This document shows, piece after piece, positions 53,705-64,000 of a stretch of 64,000 nt of DNA. Origin of the DNA: Stutzerimonas stutzeri. GTDB taxonomy: Bacteria; Pseudomonadota; Gammaproteobacteria; Pseudomonadales; Pseudomonadaceae. The DNA lies in NCBI RefSeq assembly GCF_024451105.1, contig NZ_JANGEY010000008.1, forward strand, positions 62,001 to 126,000. The letters are read 5' to 3'. Position numbers and translations under genes: made by a program. Each line of letters opens with the position of its first letter. Position 1 is the stretch's first letter. The notes below the pieces were generated by a model. The model searched no databases and was not told the origin of the DNA. It saw only the letters and a list, made by a program, of their open reading frames with translations.

Positions 53705-54724
53705 TCATTTGAAATTGCGGCGGATCAGCTTCTGCACCCAGCCGACGATGCCGGCGCGGAACAGCAGCACGCAGAGCACGAAGATCACCCCGAGGATCAC
53801 GTGCACCCAGTCGCCCAGCGGGCCGCTGGACAGGTAGCTCTGCAGGGTCACCACCACCCCGGCGCCGACCAGCGGGCCGAGCACGGTGCCGACGCCGCCG
53901 AGCAGGGTCATCAGGATCACCTCGCCGGACATGTGCCAGTGCGCGTCGGTCAGCGAGGCGAGCTGGAACACCACGGTCTTGGTCGCCCCGGCCAGGCCGG
54001 TGAGGGTCGCCGAGATGACGAAGGCCAAGAGCTTGTGGGCGTCGACGTTGTAGCCGAGCGAGATGGCGCGCGGCTCGTTGTCGCGGATCGCCTTGAGCAC
54101 CTGGCCGTAGGGCGAGTGGATGGTGCGCTGGATCACCGCGAAGCCGAACACGAACACCGCCAGCACGAAGTAGTACATCGCCAGGTTGCTCTTCAGGTCG
54201 ATCAGGCCGAACAGCTCGCCGCGCGGCACGCCCTGCAGGCCGTTCTCGCCGCCGGTGAACGGCGCCTGGACGTAGATGAAGAACACCAGCTGGGCCAGCG
54301 CCAGGGTGATCATCGCGAAGTAGATGCCCTGGCGGCGGATCGCCAGCAGGCCGAAGCCCAGACCGAGCAGCCCCGAGGCCGCCGTGCCGGCGAGGATGCC
54401 CAGCTCGGTGGACAGCCCCGCGTACTGGCTGAGCAGGTGGCCGGTGACGTAGCCGCCGGTGGCGAGGAAGGCCGCATGGCCGAACGACAGCAGCCCCGCG
54501 TAGCCGAGCAGCAGGTTGAAGGCGCAGGCGAACAGGGCGAAGCACAACAGCTTCATCAGGAACACCGGGTACACCGCCAGCGGCGCGACCAGCGCCACGC
54601 CGAGCAGTGCCAGATAGAAGCCCCACTGGCGACGCTGGGCGGCGCGCCGGCGCTCCAGCTCGACGCTGGGCTGGACGACGGCGCTGGCCGCCGCCTGCAG
54701 ATTTTCCATGCGCGACATGCTCAT
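53705..54724 (-). CDS. livM: Branched-chain amino-acid-type ABC permease (LivM family)
   Basis: Permease of 339 residues with 8-10 membrane helices, GYAGLLSFGHAAFLATGGYV and GGVGTVLGPLVGAGVVVTL, both LivM hallmarks. Its N-terminus carries about 35 hydrophilic residues before the first helix. The ATG at 54724 overlaps the livH stop by 4 bp. Fifth gene of the operon, directly before etfB. Confidence 0.92.
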   Translation of the reverse strand: MSMSRMENLQAAASAVVQPSVELERRRAAQRRQWGFYLALLGVALVAPLAVYPVFLMKLLCFALFACAFNLLLGYAGLLSFGHAAFLATGGYVTGHLLSQYAGLSTELGILAGTAASGLLGLGFGLLAIRRQGIYFAMITLALAQLVFFIYVQAPFTGGENGLQGVPRGELFGLIDLKSNLAMYYFVLAVFVFGFAVIQRTIHSPYGQVLKAIRDNEPRAISLGYNVDAHKLLAFVISATLTGLAGATKTVVFQLASLTDAHWHMSGEVILMTLLGGVGTVLGPLVGAGVVVTLQSYLSSGPLGDWVHVILGVIFVLCVLLFRAGIVGWVQKLIRRNFK

Positions 54725-55608
54725 GCCTCCTTCCCGAACAGTCCCGCAGGACGGACCAGCAGGACGATCACCATCACCAGGAACACCACGGTGCTGGCCG
54801 CCTGCGGATAGAACACCTTGGTCAGACCCTCGATCAGGCCCATGGCCAGGCCGGTGACGATGGCGCCCATGATCGAGCCCATGCCGCCGATCACCACCAC
54901 GGCGAACACCACGATCAGCAGGTTGGCGCCCATGGTCGGGCTGACCGGGTAGATCGGCGCGGCGAGCACCCCGGCGAAGGCGGCCAGGGCCACGCCGTAG
55001 CCGTAGGTCAGGGTGATCAGCAGCGGCACGTTGATGCCGAAGGCCTGCATCAGCTTGGGATTCTCGGTGCCGGCGCGCAGGTAGGAGCCCAGGCGGGTGC
55101 GCTCGATCATGTACCAGGTGGCGAAGCACACCACCAGCGCGGCCACCACCACCCAGGCGCGGTAGGTGGGCAGGAACATGAAGCCCAGGTTGACGCCGCC
55201 CTTGAGCAGCTCGGGGGTCGGGTAGGAGGCGCCGGACACGCCGAACAGCTTGACGAAGCTGCCCTCGAGGATCAGCGCCAGGCCGAAGGTCAGCAGCAGG
55301 CCGTAGAGGTGGTCCTCGCCGGCGATGCGCCGCAGCAGGTTGCGCTCGATGGCCATGCCGATGGCGCCGACCAAGAGCGGCGAGAGCACCAGCGCCACCC
55401 AGTAGTTGACGCCCAGGTAGTTGAGACCGAGCAGCGCGGCGAAGGCGCCGAGCATGTACAGCGCGCCGTGGGCGAAGTTGATGATGCGCAGCAGGCCGAA
55501 GATGATCGCCAGGCCCAGGCTGAGCAGCGCGTAGAAGGCGCCGTTGATCAGGCCGAGCAGCAGCTGGCCGAGCAGCACGCCCAGGGGAATACCGAATACC
55601 AGAGTCAT
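54721..55608 (-). CDS. livH: Branched-chain amino-acid-type ABC permease (LivH family)
   Basis: Permease of 295 residues with 8 helices and LivH motifs (GLINGAFYALLSLGLAIIFGLLRIINFAHGALYML over two helices; VVIGGMGSIMGAIVTGLAMG). It couples to livM by a 4-bp overlap. It lies 92 bp after the binding-protein gene, a gap that may hold a 3' hairpin for that transcript. Confidence 0.92.
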   Translation of the reverse strand: MTLVFGIPLGVLLGQLLLGLINGAFYALLSLGLAIIFGLLRIINFAHGALYMLGAFAALLGLNYLGVNYWVALVLSPLLVGAIGMAIERNLLRRIAGEDHLYGLLLTFGLALILEGSFVKLFGVSGASYPTPELLKGGVNLGFMFLPTYRAWVVVAALVVCFATWYMIERTRLGSYLRAGTENPKLMQAFGINVPLLITLTYGYGVALAAFAGVLAAPIYPVSPTMGANLLIVVFAVVVIGGMGSIMGAIVTGLAMGLIEGLTKVFYPQAASTVVFLVMVIVLLVRPAGLFGKEA

Positions 55609-55700
55609 GATTCACCACCCACAGGAAGTCCGCGGCACCCGGCCCGCGCGGGCCGGGTGGATGGCTCGCTCCCGCGCCGGGCGCGGGAGCCGGCGGTCGA

Positions 55701-56927
55701 TCAGTTCTGCGCCACCTTGCCGGTCACCAGCTTGCACTGGCTCTCGCTGAGCGGGCGGAACGCCTGCTCGCCGGGGATGGTGCTGACGATCTTGTACAGG
55801 TCCCACTCGCCCTTGGACTCGGCCGGGCTCTTCACCTGCACCAGGTACATGTCGTGGACCATGCGGCCGTCCTCGCGGATCTTGCCGCCCTTGGCGAACA
55901 TGTCGTTGACCGGGGTTTCCGCCATCTTGGCGCGGACGGTCCTGGTGTCGTCGCTGCCGGTGGCCTTGACCGCGTTCAGGTAGTGCATGGTCGCCGAGTA
56001 GACGCCGGCCTGGGCCATGCTCGGCATGCGCTTGAAGCGCTCGTAGTAGCGCTGCGACCAGGCGCGGGTCTCCTCGTTCAGGTCCCAGTACCAGCCGGTG
56101 GTCAGCTGCAGGCCCTGGGTGACCTCCAGGCCCATGGCGTGGATGTCGTTGAGGAACACCACCATGCCGGCCAGTTGCTGACCGGACTGGGTGACGCCGA
56201 ACTGGCTGGCGGTCTTCAGCGCGTTGACGGTGTCGGAGCCGGCGTTGGCCAGGGCGACCACCTGGGCCCCGGAGCCCTGGGCCTGGAGAATGTAGGAGGA
56301 GAAGTCGCTGCTCGGGAACGGATGGCGCACCGAGCCGAGCACCTGACCGCCGCCCTCCTTGACCACCTTGGCGATGTCGGCCTCCATCGAGTGGCCGAAG
56401 GCGTAGTCGGCGGTCAGCATGTACCAGCTCTTGCCGCCGTTCTGCAGCATCGCCTTGGCGGTGCCGTTGGCCAGCGCGTAGGTGTCGTAGGTCCAGTGGA
56501 TGTGATTGGGCGAGCAGTACTCGTTGGTGATGCTCGAGGACGCCGCGCCGGAGATCAGCGCCAGCTTGTCGGCCTGCTCGACCACCTTGGTCGCCGCCAG
56601 CACCACCGAGGTAGCGACCAGACCGGTCACCATGTCGACCTTGCGCTCGTCGATCCACTGGCGCACGGTGTTGGCGCCGACGTCGGGCTTGTTCAGGTCG
56701 TCGGCGCTGAAGACGACGATCTTCTTGCCGTCCACCGTGCCGCCGAAATCCTCCACCGCCATCTTCAGCGCCTCCAGGCCGCCCGGGCCGGCGAGATCGC
56801 GGTAGGTGCCGGACATGTCGGCGAGGTAGCCGATGCGGATCTCGTCGTCGCTGATCTGCGCCTGGGCGGTGCCGGCGATCAGGCTGGAGACGAGCAGAGC
56901 GGTTGCGGTCTTCTGGAATACCTTCAT
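55701..56927 (-). CDS. ABC importer periplasmic binding protein (LivJ-like, type I)
   Basis: A 408-residue solute-binding protein with signal peptide MKVFQKTATALLVSSLIAGTAQA and a two-lobed Peripla_BP_6 fold (IRIGYLADMSGTYRDLAGPGG, ISGAASSSITNEYCSPNHIH). It is longer than E. coli LivJ (367). Relatives of this long type often bind organic acids, aromatic acids or amides rather than amino acids, so the ligand is open. The ATG at 56927 is four codons inside the longest frame. It lies 105 bp after livF. Confidence 0.9.
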   Translation of the reverse strand: MKVFQKTATALLVSSLIAGTAQAQISDDEIRIGYLADMSGTYRDLAGPGGLEALKMAVEDFGGTVDGKKIVVFSADDLNKPDVGANTVRQWIDERKVDMVTGLVATSVVLAATKVVEQADKLALISGAASSSITNEYCSPNHIHWTYDTYALANGTAKAMLQNGGKSWYMLTADYAFGHSMEADIAKVVKEGGGQVLGSVRHPFPSSDFSSYILQAQGSGAQVVALANAGSDTVNALKTASQFGVTQSGQQLAGMVVFLNDIHAMGLEVTQGLQLTTGWYWDLNEETRAWSQRYYERFKRMPSMAQAGVYSATMHYLNAVKATGSDDTRTVRAKMAETPVNDMFAKGGKIREDGRMVHDMYLVQVKSPAESKGEWDLYKIVSTIPGEQAFRPLSESQCKLVTGKVAQN

Positions 56928-57032
56928 GTGTTCACCCACTGTTCCATGGTTATTGTTGTGGTACAGACGAGCAGGCCGACGGAACCCCGCCGGCGCTTGA
57001 GTGCCGGACAGGTCCGCGGGGTATTACGGGGT

Positions 57033-57758
57033 TCAGACACCGAGACAGCTGTTGAGCAACTCCTTCTTCGCCGGCAGCTCGGCGGCGCTGATCTCCTCGA
57101 CGATCTGGCCGTGTTCCATCAGGTAATGGCGGTCGGCCAAGGGCGCGGCGAAGCGGAAGTTCTGCTCCACCAGGACGATGGTCAGGCCCTTGTCCTTGAG
57201 CTTGAGCAGCACCTCGCCGAGCTTCTGCACGATCACCGGGGCCAGGCCCTCGGTGATCTCGTCGAGCAGCAGCAGGTTGGCGCCGGTGCGCAGGATGCGC
57301 GCCATGGCCAGCATCTGCTGCTCGCCGCCGGACAGCCGGGTACCCTGGCTGAAGCGGCGCTCGTAGAGGTTGGGGAACATCTCGTAGATCTCGTCGAGGC
57401 TCATCCCGCCGCTGCGCACGGTGGGCGGCAGCAGCAGGTTCTCCTCGACGTTGAGGCTGGCGAAGATGCCACGTTCCTCCGGGCAGTAGCCGACCCCCAG
57501 GCGCGGAATCAGGTGCGCGGCGCTGGCGATGGTCTCGTTGCCGTTGATCATGATCGAGCCGGTGCGCCGGCCGACCAGGTTCATGATCGCGCGCAGGGTG
57601 GTGGTGCGCCCGGCGCCGTTGCGGCCGAGCAGGGTCACCAGCTCGCCGCGGCGCACCAAGAGGTCGATGCCGTGGAGGATGTGCGACTCGCCGTAGAAGG
57701 CATGCAGGTCGCTGATGCGCAGCTGTTCGAAATCCGGATTGGTGTGCAGGCTGGTCAT
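57033..57758 (-). CDS. livF: Branched-chain-type ABC importer ATPase (LivF family) with altered Walker A
   Basis: ATPase of 241 residues. The signature RLSGGEQQMLAMARIL, Walker B LLLLDEITEGLAP and VLVEQN are LivF-like. Walker A, however, is GRNGAGRTT at residues 45-53: the invariant Lys is Arg51, encoded by CGC. Also the D-loop reads EITEGLAP. ATP hydrolysis at this site may be weakened, or carried by LivG. It overlaps livG by 4 bp. Confidence 0.92.
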   Translation of the reverse strand: MTSLHTNPDFEQLRISDLHAFYGESHILHGIDLLVRRGELVTLLGRNGAGRTTTLRAIMNLVGRRTGSIMINGNETIASAAHLIPRLGVGYCPEERGIFASLNVEENLLLPPTVRSGGMSLDEIYEMFPNLYERRFSQGTRLSGGEQQMLAMARILRTGANLLLLDEITEGLAPVIVQKLGEVLLKLKDKGLTIVLVEQNFRFAAPLADRHYLMEHGQIVEEISAAELPAKKELLNSCLGV

Positions 57759-58528
57759 GCGTGGGCCTCCTCGGCGGCGGCCTCGCTGCCGAGGTACGCC
57801 TCGCGTACCTGCGGGTTGGCGGAGACGCTGGCGTAGTCGCCCTCGGCGAGGATCGAGCCGCGCGCCAGCACGGTGAGGCGGTCGCACAGGCGGCTGACCA
57901 CGCTGAGGTTGTGCTCGACCATCACCACGGTGCGGCCGACCGCGGCGCGGCGTACCAGGTCGACTACCATGTCGACGTCCTCGTGGCCCATGCCCTGGGT
58001 CGGCTCGTCGAGCAGCAGCACCCTGGGCTCCAGCGCCAGGGTGGTGGCCAGTTCGAGGGCGCGCTTGCGGCCGTAGGGCAGCTCGACGGTCAGGGTGTCG
58101 GCGAACGACAGCAGGTCGACCTCGCCGAGCAGCTGTTCGGCACGCTCGTTGAGCGCATCCAGGCAACGCACCGGCTTCCAGAAGTGGAAGGAGTTGCCCT
58201 CGCGCTGCTGCAGCGCCACGCGCACGTTGTCGCGCACGCTCATGTGGCCGAACACCGCGGAGATCTGGAAGGAGCGCACCAGCCCCTGACGGGCGATCTC
58301 GTTGGGCTTCAGGCCGGTGATCGGCTTGCCGTAGTAGAGGATCTCGCCGCGGGTCGGGGTGAGGAACTTGGTGAGCAGGTTGAAGACGGTGGTCTTGCCG
58401 GCCCCGTTGGGACCGATCAGCGCGTGGATGTGGCCCTTCTGCACACGCAGATCGACCGAATCCACCGCGGTGAAGCCGCGGAATTCCTTGGTCAGGCCGC
58501 GTGTTTCCAGCACGAACTCTGGTGCCAT
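57755..58528 (-). CDS. livG: Branched-chain-type ABC importer ATPase (LivG family)
   Basis: ATPase of 257 residues with normal Walker A GPNGAGKTT, Q-loop LVRSFQISAVFGHMSVRDNV, Walker B VLLLDEPTQGM and a LivG-type insertion. The signature region is ELPYGRKRALELATTLAL, where LSGGQ is replaced by LPYGR, as in many LivG proteins of this subgroup. First gene of livG-livF-binding protein-livH-livM-etfB-etfA; a palindromic regulatory motif lies 57 bp upstream. Confidence 0.92.
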   Translation of the reverse strand: MAPEFVLETRGLTKEFRGFTAVDSVDLRVQKGHIHALIGPNGAGKTTVFNLLTKFLTPTRGEILYYGKPITGLKPNEIARQGLVRSFQISAVFGHMSVRDNVRVALQQREGNSFHFWKPVRCLDALNERAEQLLGEVDLLSFADTLTVELPYGRKRALELATTLALEPRVLLLDEPTQGMGHEDVDMVVDLVRRAAVGRTVVMVEHNLSVVSRLCDRLTVLARGSILAEGDYASVSANPQVREAYLGSEAAAEEAHA

Positions 58529-58584
58529 GGGGTGCCCTCTAACCTTGATTGTTTTTGTTGGACGAGGTGCAGGCCGGGGAAGCC

Positions 58585-58600
58585 TTGACGTTTACGTTAA
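58585..58600. promoter_or_regulatory. LiuR-like palindrome upstream of livG
   Basis: TTGACGTTTACGTTAA fits the pattern TTnACGTwwACGTnAA. It is the imperfect twin of the perfect palindrome at 61239-61254. It is placed 57-72 bp before the livG start, where the operon promoter is expected. Confidence 0.6.
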
Positions 58601-58658
58601 CAGCATCTCGAAGCGCACGGCAAGCACCATTCGTGCGCATTTGTGCGGTGCAACGCGA

Positions 58659-59243
58659 TCAGCCGCGCGGCACCCGGCCCATCAGGTAGAACTCGGCATT
58701 GGGCGGGGTTCCGGCCAGCGACACCAGGCGGTTGGACAGGCTGAAGAAGGCCGCCACGGCACCGATGTCCCAGATGTCGTTCAGGCTGAAACCGACCGCC
58801 TCGAGGCGCGCCTGCCAGGCGTCGTCGAGCACGCCGTGGTCGAAGCTCAGGTGCAGGGCGAAGTCGAGCATCGCCCGCTGGCGTGCGCCGATGGCCGCCG
58901 TGCGATGGTTGATGGCGAGCTGGTCGGCCAGCTGCGGATCCTTGCTGCGGATGCGCAGCACCGCGCCGTGCGCCACCACGCAGTACAGGCAGCCGTGGCG
59001 GGCGCTGGTGGCCACCACGATCATCTCCTTCTCGGCCACCGTCAGGCTGTCGGAGGCGCGCTCCATCAGCGCGTCGTGGTAGGCGAAGAAGGCGCGGAAC
59101 TCGTCGGGACGGTGCGCCAGCATGAGGAACACGTTGGGTACGAAGCCGGCCTTGTCCTGCACCGCGAGGATGCGCTCGCGCAGGTCCTGCGGCAGCTCGT
59201 CGAGGGTCTCGGGAACGGGGAAGCGGCTGATCGGGGCGGTCAT
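58659..59243 (-). CDS. AhpD-like / peroxidase-related carboxymuconolactone decarboxylase family protein
   Basis: A 194-residue protein of the uncharacterised peroxidase-related group (CMD/AhpD fold). The redox pair is in HGCLYCVVAHGAVLR (CxxC followed by His seven residues after the second Cys), the AhpD catalytic pattern; DIWDIGAVAAFFSLSNRL is a second family signature. It has no signal peptide. The substrate is unknown. The ATG at 59243 has a GGAG site (AAAGGAGT). The longer frame upstream runs through the tandem repeats and is not coding. Confidence 0.88.
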   Translation of the reverse strand: MTAPISRFPVPETLDELPQDLRERILAVQDKAGFVPNVFLMLAHRPDEFRAFFAYHDALMERASDSLTVAEKEMIVVATSARHGCLYCVVAHGAVLRIRSKDPQLADQLAINHRTAAIGARQRAMLDFALHLSFDHGVLDDAWQARLEAVGFSLNDIWDIGAVAAFFSLSNRLVSLAGTPPNAEFYLMGRVPRG

Positions 59244-59276
59244 GCGTGACTCCTTTCTCATTATCCGATTGATGGT

Positions 59277-59296
59277 GCCCACGCTCCCGCGTGGGC
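59277..59296. repeat. GCCCACGC hairpin of a small interspersed element
   Basis: GCCCACGC and GCGTGGGC form a perfect 8-bp stem over a 4-base loop (CTCC). It is similar to the second hairpin at 59420-59442, so both look like ends of one repeat element. Confidence 0.7.
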
Positions 59297-59310
59297 ACCG
59301 AGCACAGGGC

Positions 59311-59370
59311 GCTCCTGCCCGGGGCGCTCCTGCCCGGGACGCTCCTGCCCGGGACGCTCCTGCGCCCATC
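59311..59370. repeat. 15-bp tandem repeat, four units
   Basis: Units GCTCCTGCCCGGGgC, GCTCCTGCCCGGGAC (twice, identical) and a degenerate fourth (starting GCTCCTGCGCC) stand head to tail from 59311. There is no gene across them; they lie between the AhpD-like and acyl-CoA synthetase genes. Confidence 0.88.
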
Positions 59371-59419
59371 GTGGCGTGTCGGGACGCAGAGCGTCCGGGC
59401 GGCGCTCCGTCCGGGCGGC

Positions 59420-59442
59420 GTTCCCACGCGGAGCGTGGGAAC
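59420..59442. repeat. GTTCCCACGC hairpin of a Pseudomonas-type interspersed element
   Basis: GTTCCCACGC and GCGTGGGAAC pair perfectly around GGA. This GTTCCCACGC/GCGTGGGAAC element is familiar from many Pseudomonas intergenic regions. It sits 21 bp after the end of the synthetase gene, where it may also act at the 3' end of its mRNA. Confidence 0.75.
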
Positions 59443-59463
59443 GATCACCGAAGCTGCCGGCAT

Positions 59464-61143
<1,680 letters not shown>

Positions 61144-61238
61144 AGAATCCCTCAGTCTTATGTTTGTTATGAGGTTTGCCACTTCTGAGACTTGCTGTAC
61201 CGCGCGACCGGGGTTGTTGACAGTCATCGCGGGGTTTG

Positions 61239-61254
61239 TTTACGTTAACGTAAA
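61239..61254. promoter_or_regulatory. LiuR-like perfect palindrome between acyl-CoA synthetase and liuA
   Basis: TTTACGTTAACGTAAA is a perfect 16-bp palindrome. It is the type of site I recall for LiuR, the MerR-family regulator of branched-chain amino-acid degradation. It lies 96 bp from the synthetase start and 162 bp from liuA; TTGACA (61217-61222) just before it could be a -35 for liuA. Confidence 0.7.
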
Positions 61255-61415
61255 GGTCATCGACTGACAACCCACTCCGCCGAGCCGAACGCTACGCTGG
61301 AGCCAGAGCCCGGGACACGGCTCGGGAAGGTCGGCGAGCCGGCCGCAAACCGACGCAGCGGCCAACCGTACTACCCTGCAAACCGCACAACTACAAGACA
61401 GACAAAGGTGGTTCC

Positions 61416-62579
61416 ATGACGTACTCCAGCCTCAACTTCGCCCTCGGTGAAACCATCGACATGCTGCGCGACCAGGTGCGCGCCTTCGTGGACGCCGAGC
61501 TGGCGCCGCGTGCCGCCGAGATCGACGCGACCAACACCTTCCCGATGGACATGTGGAAGAAGTTCGGCGAGATGGGCCTGCTCGGCATCACCGTGCCGGA
61601 GGAGTACGGCGGCGCCGGCATGGGCTACCTGGCCCACGTGGTGGCCATGGAGGAGATCAGCCGCGCCTCGGCCTCGGTGGCGCTGTCCTACGGCGCGCAT
61701 TCCAACCTGTGCGTCAACCAGATCAAGCGCAACGGCAGCGAGGCGCAGAAGCAGAAGTACCTGCCCAAGCTGATCAGCGGCGAGCACGTCGGTGCGCTGG
61801 CGATGAGCGAGCCGAACGCCGGCTCCGACGTGGTCTCGATGAAGCTGCGCGCCGAGAAGCGCGGCGACCGCTTCGTCCTCAACGGCAGCAAGACCTGGAT
61901 CACCAACGGCCCGGACGCCAACACCTACGTGATCTACGCCAAGACCGATCTGGACAAGGGTCCGCACGGCATCACCGCGTTCATCGTCGAGCGCGACTGG
62001 AAGGGTTTCACCCGCGGCAGCAAGTTCGACAAGCTGGGCATGCGCGGCTCCAACACCTGCGAGCTGTTCTTCGACGACGTCGAGGTGCCGGAGGAGAACG
62101 TCCTCGGCCAGCTCAACGGCGGCGTGCGCGTGCTGATGAGCGGCCTCGACTACGAGCGCGTGGTGCTCGCCGGCGGCCCGACCGGCATCATGCAGGCCTG
62201 TCTGGACGTGGTGGTGCCCTACATCCACGACCGCAAGCAGTTCGGCCAGGCCATCGGCGAGTTCCAGTTCATCCAGGGCAAGGTCGCCGACATGTACACC
62301 CAGCTCAACGCCAGCCGCGCCTACCTGTACACCGTGGCGCAGGCCTGCGACCGCGGCGAGACCACCCGCAAGGACGCCGCCGGGGTGATCCTCTACACCG
62401 CCGAGAACGCCACCCAGATGGCCCTGCAGGCGATCCAGATCCTCGGCGGCAACGGCTACATCAACGAGTTCCCCACCGGGCGCCTGCTGCGCGACGCCAA
62501 GCTCTACGAGATCGGCGCCGGCACCAGCGAGATCCGCCGCATGCTGATCGGCCGCGAGCTGTTCAACGAAAGCAAGTGA
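61416..62579 (+). CDS. liuA: Isovaleryl-CoA dehydrogenase
   Basis: Oxidises isovaleryl-CoA to 3-methylcrotonyl-CoA in leucine degradation, giving electrons to ETF. The 387-residue acyl-CoA dehydrogenase has [38 protein letters not shown], the catalytic Glu in [17 protein letters not shown] (position typical of isovaleryl-CoA enzymes, not the C-terminal Glu), and the closing [17 protein letters not shown]. Start with an AGGTGG site. First gene of the liu operon. Confidence 0.93.
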   Translation: MTYSSLNFALGETIDMLRDQVRAFVDAELAPRAAEIDATNTFPMDMWKKFGEMGLLGITVPEEYGGAGMGYLAHVVAMEEISRASASVALSYGAHSNLCVNQIKRNGSEAQKQKYLPKLISGEHVGALAMSEPNAGSDVVSMKLRAEKRGDRFVLNGSKTWITNGPDANTYVIYAKTDLDKGPHGITAFIVERDWKGFTRGSKFDKLGMRGSNTCELFFDDVEVPEENVLGQLNGGVRVLMSGLDYERVVLAGGPTGIMQACLDVVVPYIHDRKQFGQAIGEFQFIQGKVADMYTQLNASRAYLYTVAQACDRGETTRKDAAGVILYTAENATQMALQAIQILGGNGYINEFPTGRLLRDAKLYEIGAGTSEIRRMLIGRELFNESK

Positions 62580-62586
62580 TGGCGTG

Positions 62587-62611
62587 CGCGCGGCCCTGAC
62601 GGGGCCGCGCG
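62587..62611 (+). other. Strong hairpin in the liuA-liuB gap
   Basis: CGCGCGGCCC (62587-62596) pairs perfectly with GGGCCGCGCG (62602-62611) over five bases, beginning 8 bp after liuA. No T-run. It may protect the liuA mRNA or attenuate read-through to liuB. Confidence 0.6.
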
Positions 62612-62615
62612 GACC

Positions 62616-62686
62616 GTAGGGTGCGCCCAGCGCACCACAACCATTTGCGACGGTGCGCACGGCCTGGGCGGCCCCGCACCCCCTAC
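62616..62686. repeat. Second copy of the GTAGGGTGCGC palindromic repeat
   Basis: A left arm GTAGGGTGCGCCCAGCGCAC (62616-62635) and a right arm from GGTGCGCACGGC (62652) to GCACCCCCTAC (62686) form an imperfect inverted repeat with extra bases in the right arm. It shares its core with the element at 37406-37468, with the arms in the opposite order. Confidence 0.7.
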
Positions 62687-62697
62687 AGGAAGCGATC

Positions 62698-64000
<1,303 letters not shown>

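Noticed and set aside
58659..59369. Longer form of the AhpD-like protein starting in the tandem repeats
   Set aside because: The extra residues are a translation of the repeat (GASRAGAS-type) and the ATG at 59243 has a good ribosome site and a family-like start.
59311..59370. Short repeats considered as a CRISPR array
   Set aside because: Units of 15 bp stand head to tail with no spacers, and no cas gene is near.

Overview
The window is GC-rich chromosomal DNA from a gammaproteobacterium of the Pseudomonas/Azotobacter group. Gene content and local gene orders (grpE-recN-fur-omlA-rnfH-ratA-smpB-lld; creA-proB-obg-rpmA-rplU-ispB; PilZ-radA; ttgABC/ttgR; MvaT; liuAB) are those I know from Pseudomonas core genomes. 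Coding density is very high, genes are short-spaced or overlapping, and no gap without a gene exceeds about 300 bp. I see no rRNA, tRNA, CRISPR array, prophage, insertion sequence or plasmid module. The species cannot be named from the sequence alone.

Layout. 1-4563: grpE (5' end only), SOS-controlled recN with two tandem LexA boxes, the divergent fur/omlA pair, ratA-rnfH, and smpB with an almost leaderless promoter. 4609-11518: lactate utilisation, with regulator lldR divergent from lldP-lldD-lldE and a perfect LldR-type operator between them. 11530-15118: creA-proB, then obg and rplU-rpmA. 15360-21270: ispB, an FklB-type isomerase, a UPF0114 membrane protein, a small conserved protein, a Lon-like protease and a small DksA-like zinc-finger protein. 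21491-29240: three cyclic-di-GMP genes (GGDEF response regulator, PilZ receptor, EAL phosphodiesterase) interleaved with ettA, glyA and radA. 29305-34234: mscL, a ferredoxin-NADP reductase, rlmG, a purine permease and trmA. 34346-37365: a four-gene polar amino-acid ABC importer. 37517-45357: a SAM methyltransferase, then the RND efflux operon ttgABC with divergent repressor ttgR. 45473-50471: an HNH protein, a UPF0149/SEC-C protein, an H-NS-like MvaT-family protein, and an adaptor/permease/ATPase exporter.

50491-64000 is the metabolically most coherent part. After homospermidine synthase comes a seven-gene operon on the minus strand in which branched-chain-amino-acid-type ABC importer genes (livG-livF-binding protein-livH-livM) continue directly into etfB-etfA. 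Upstream, past a small AhpD-like protein and a repeat-filled gap, an acyl-CoA synthetase lies divergent to liuA (isovaleryl-CoA dehydrogenase) and liuB (methylcrotonyl-CoA carboxylase, cut by the window end). Two related 16-bp palindromes of the form TTnACGTwwACGTnAA lie in front of livG and between the synthetase and liuA. The inference is one regulon joining uptake of a branched-chain amino or keto/organic acid, its activation, the first dehydrogenation, and the electron-transfer flavoprotein that takes the electrons.

No radically new system is evident. The best leads are the importer-plus-ETF operon with its shared palindromes, the cyclic-di-GMP gene cluster, the 16-bp inverted repeat between ettA and glyA, the nearly leaderless smpB promoter, the LivF Walker A Lys-to-Arg substitution, and several interspersed repeat elements.
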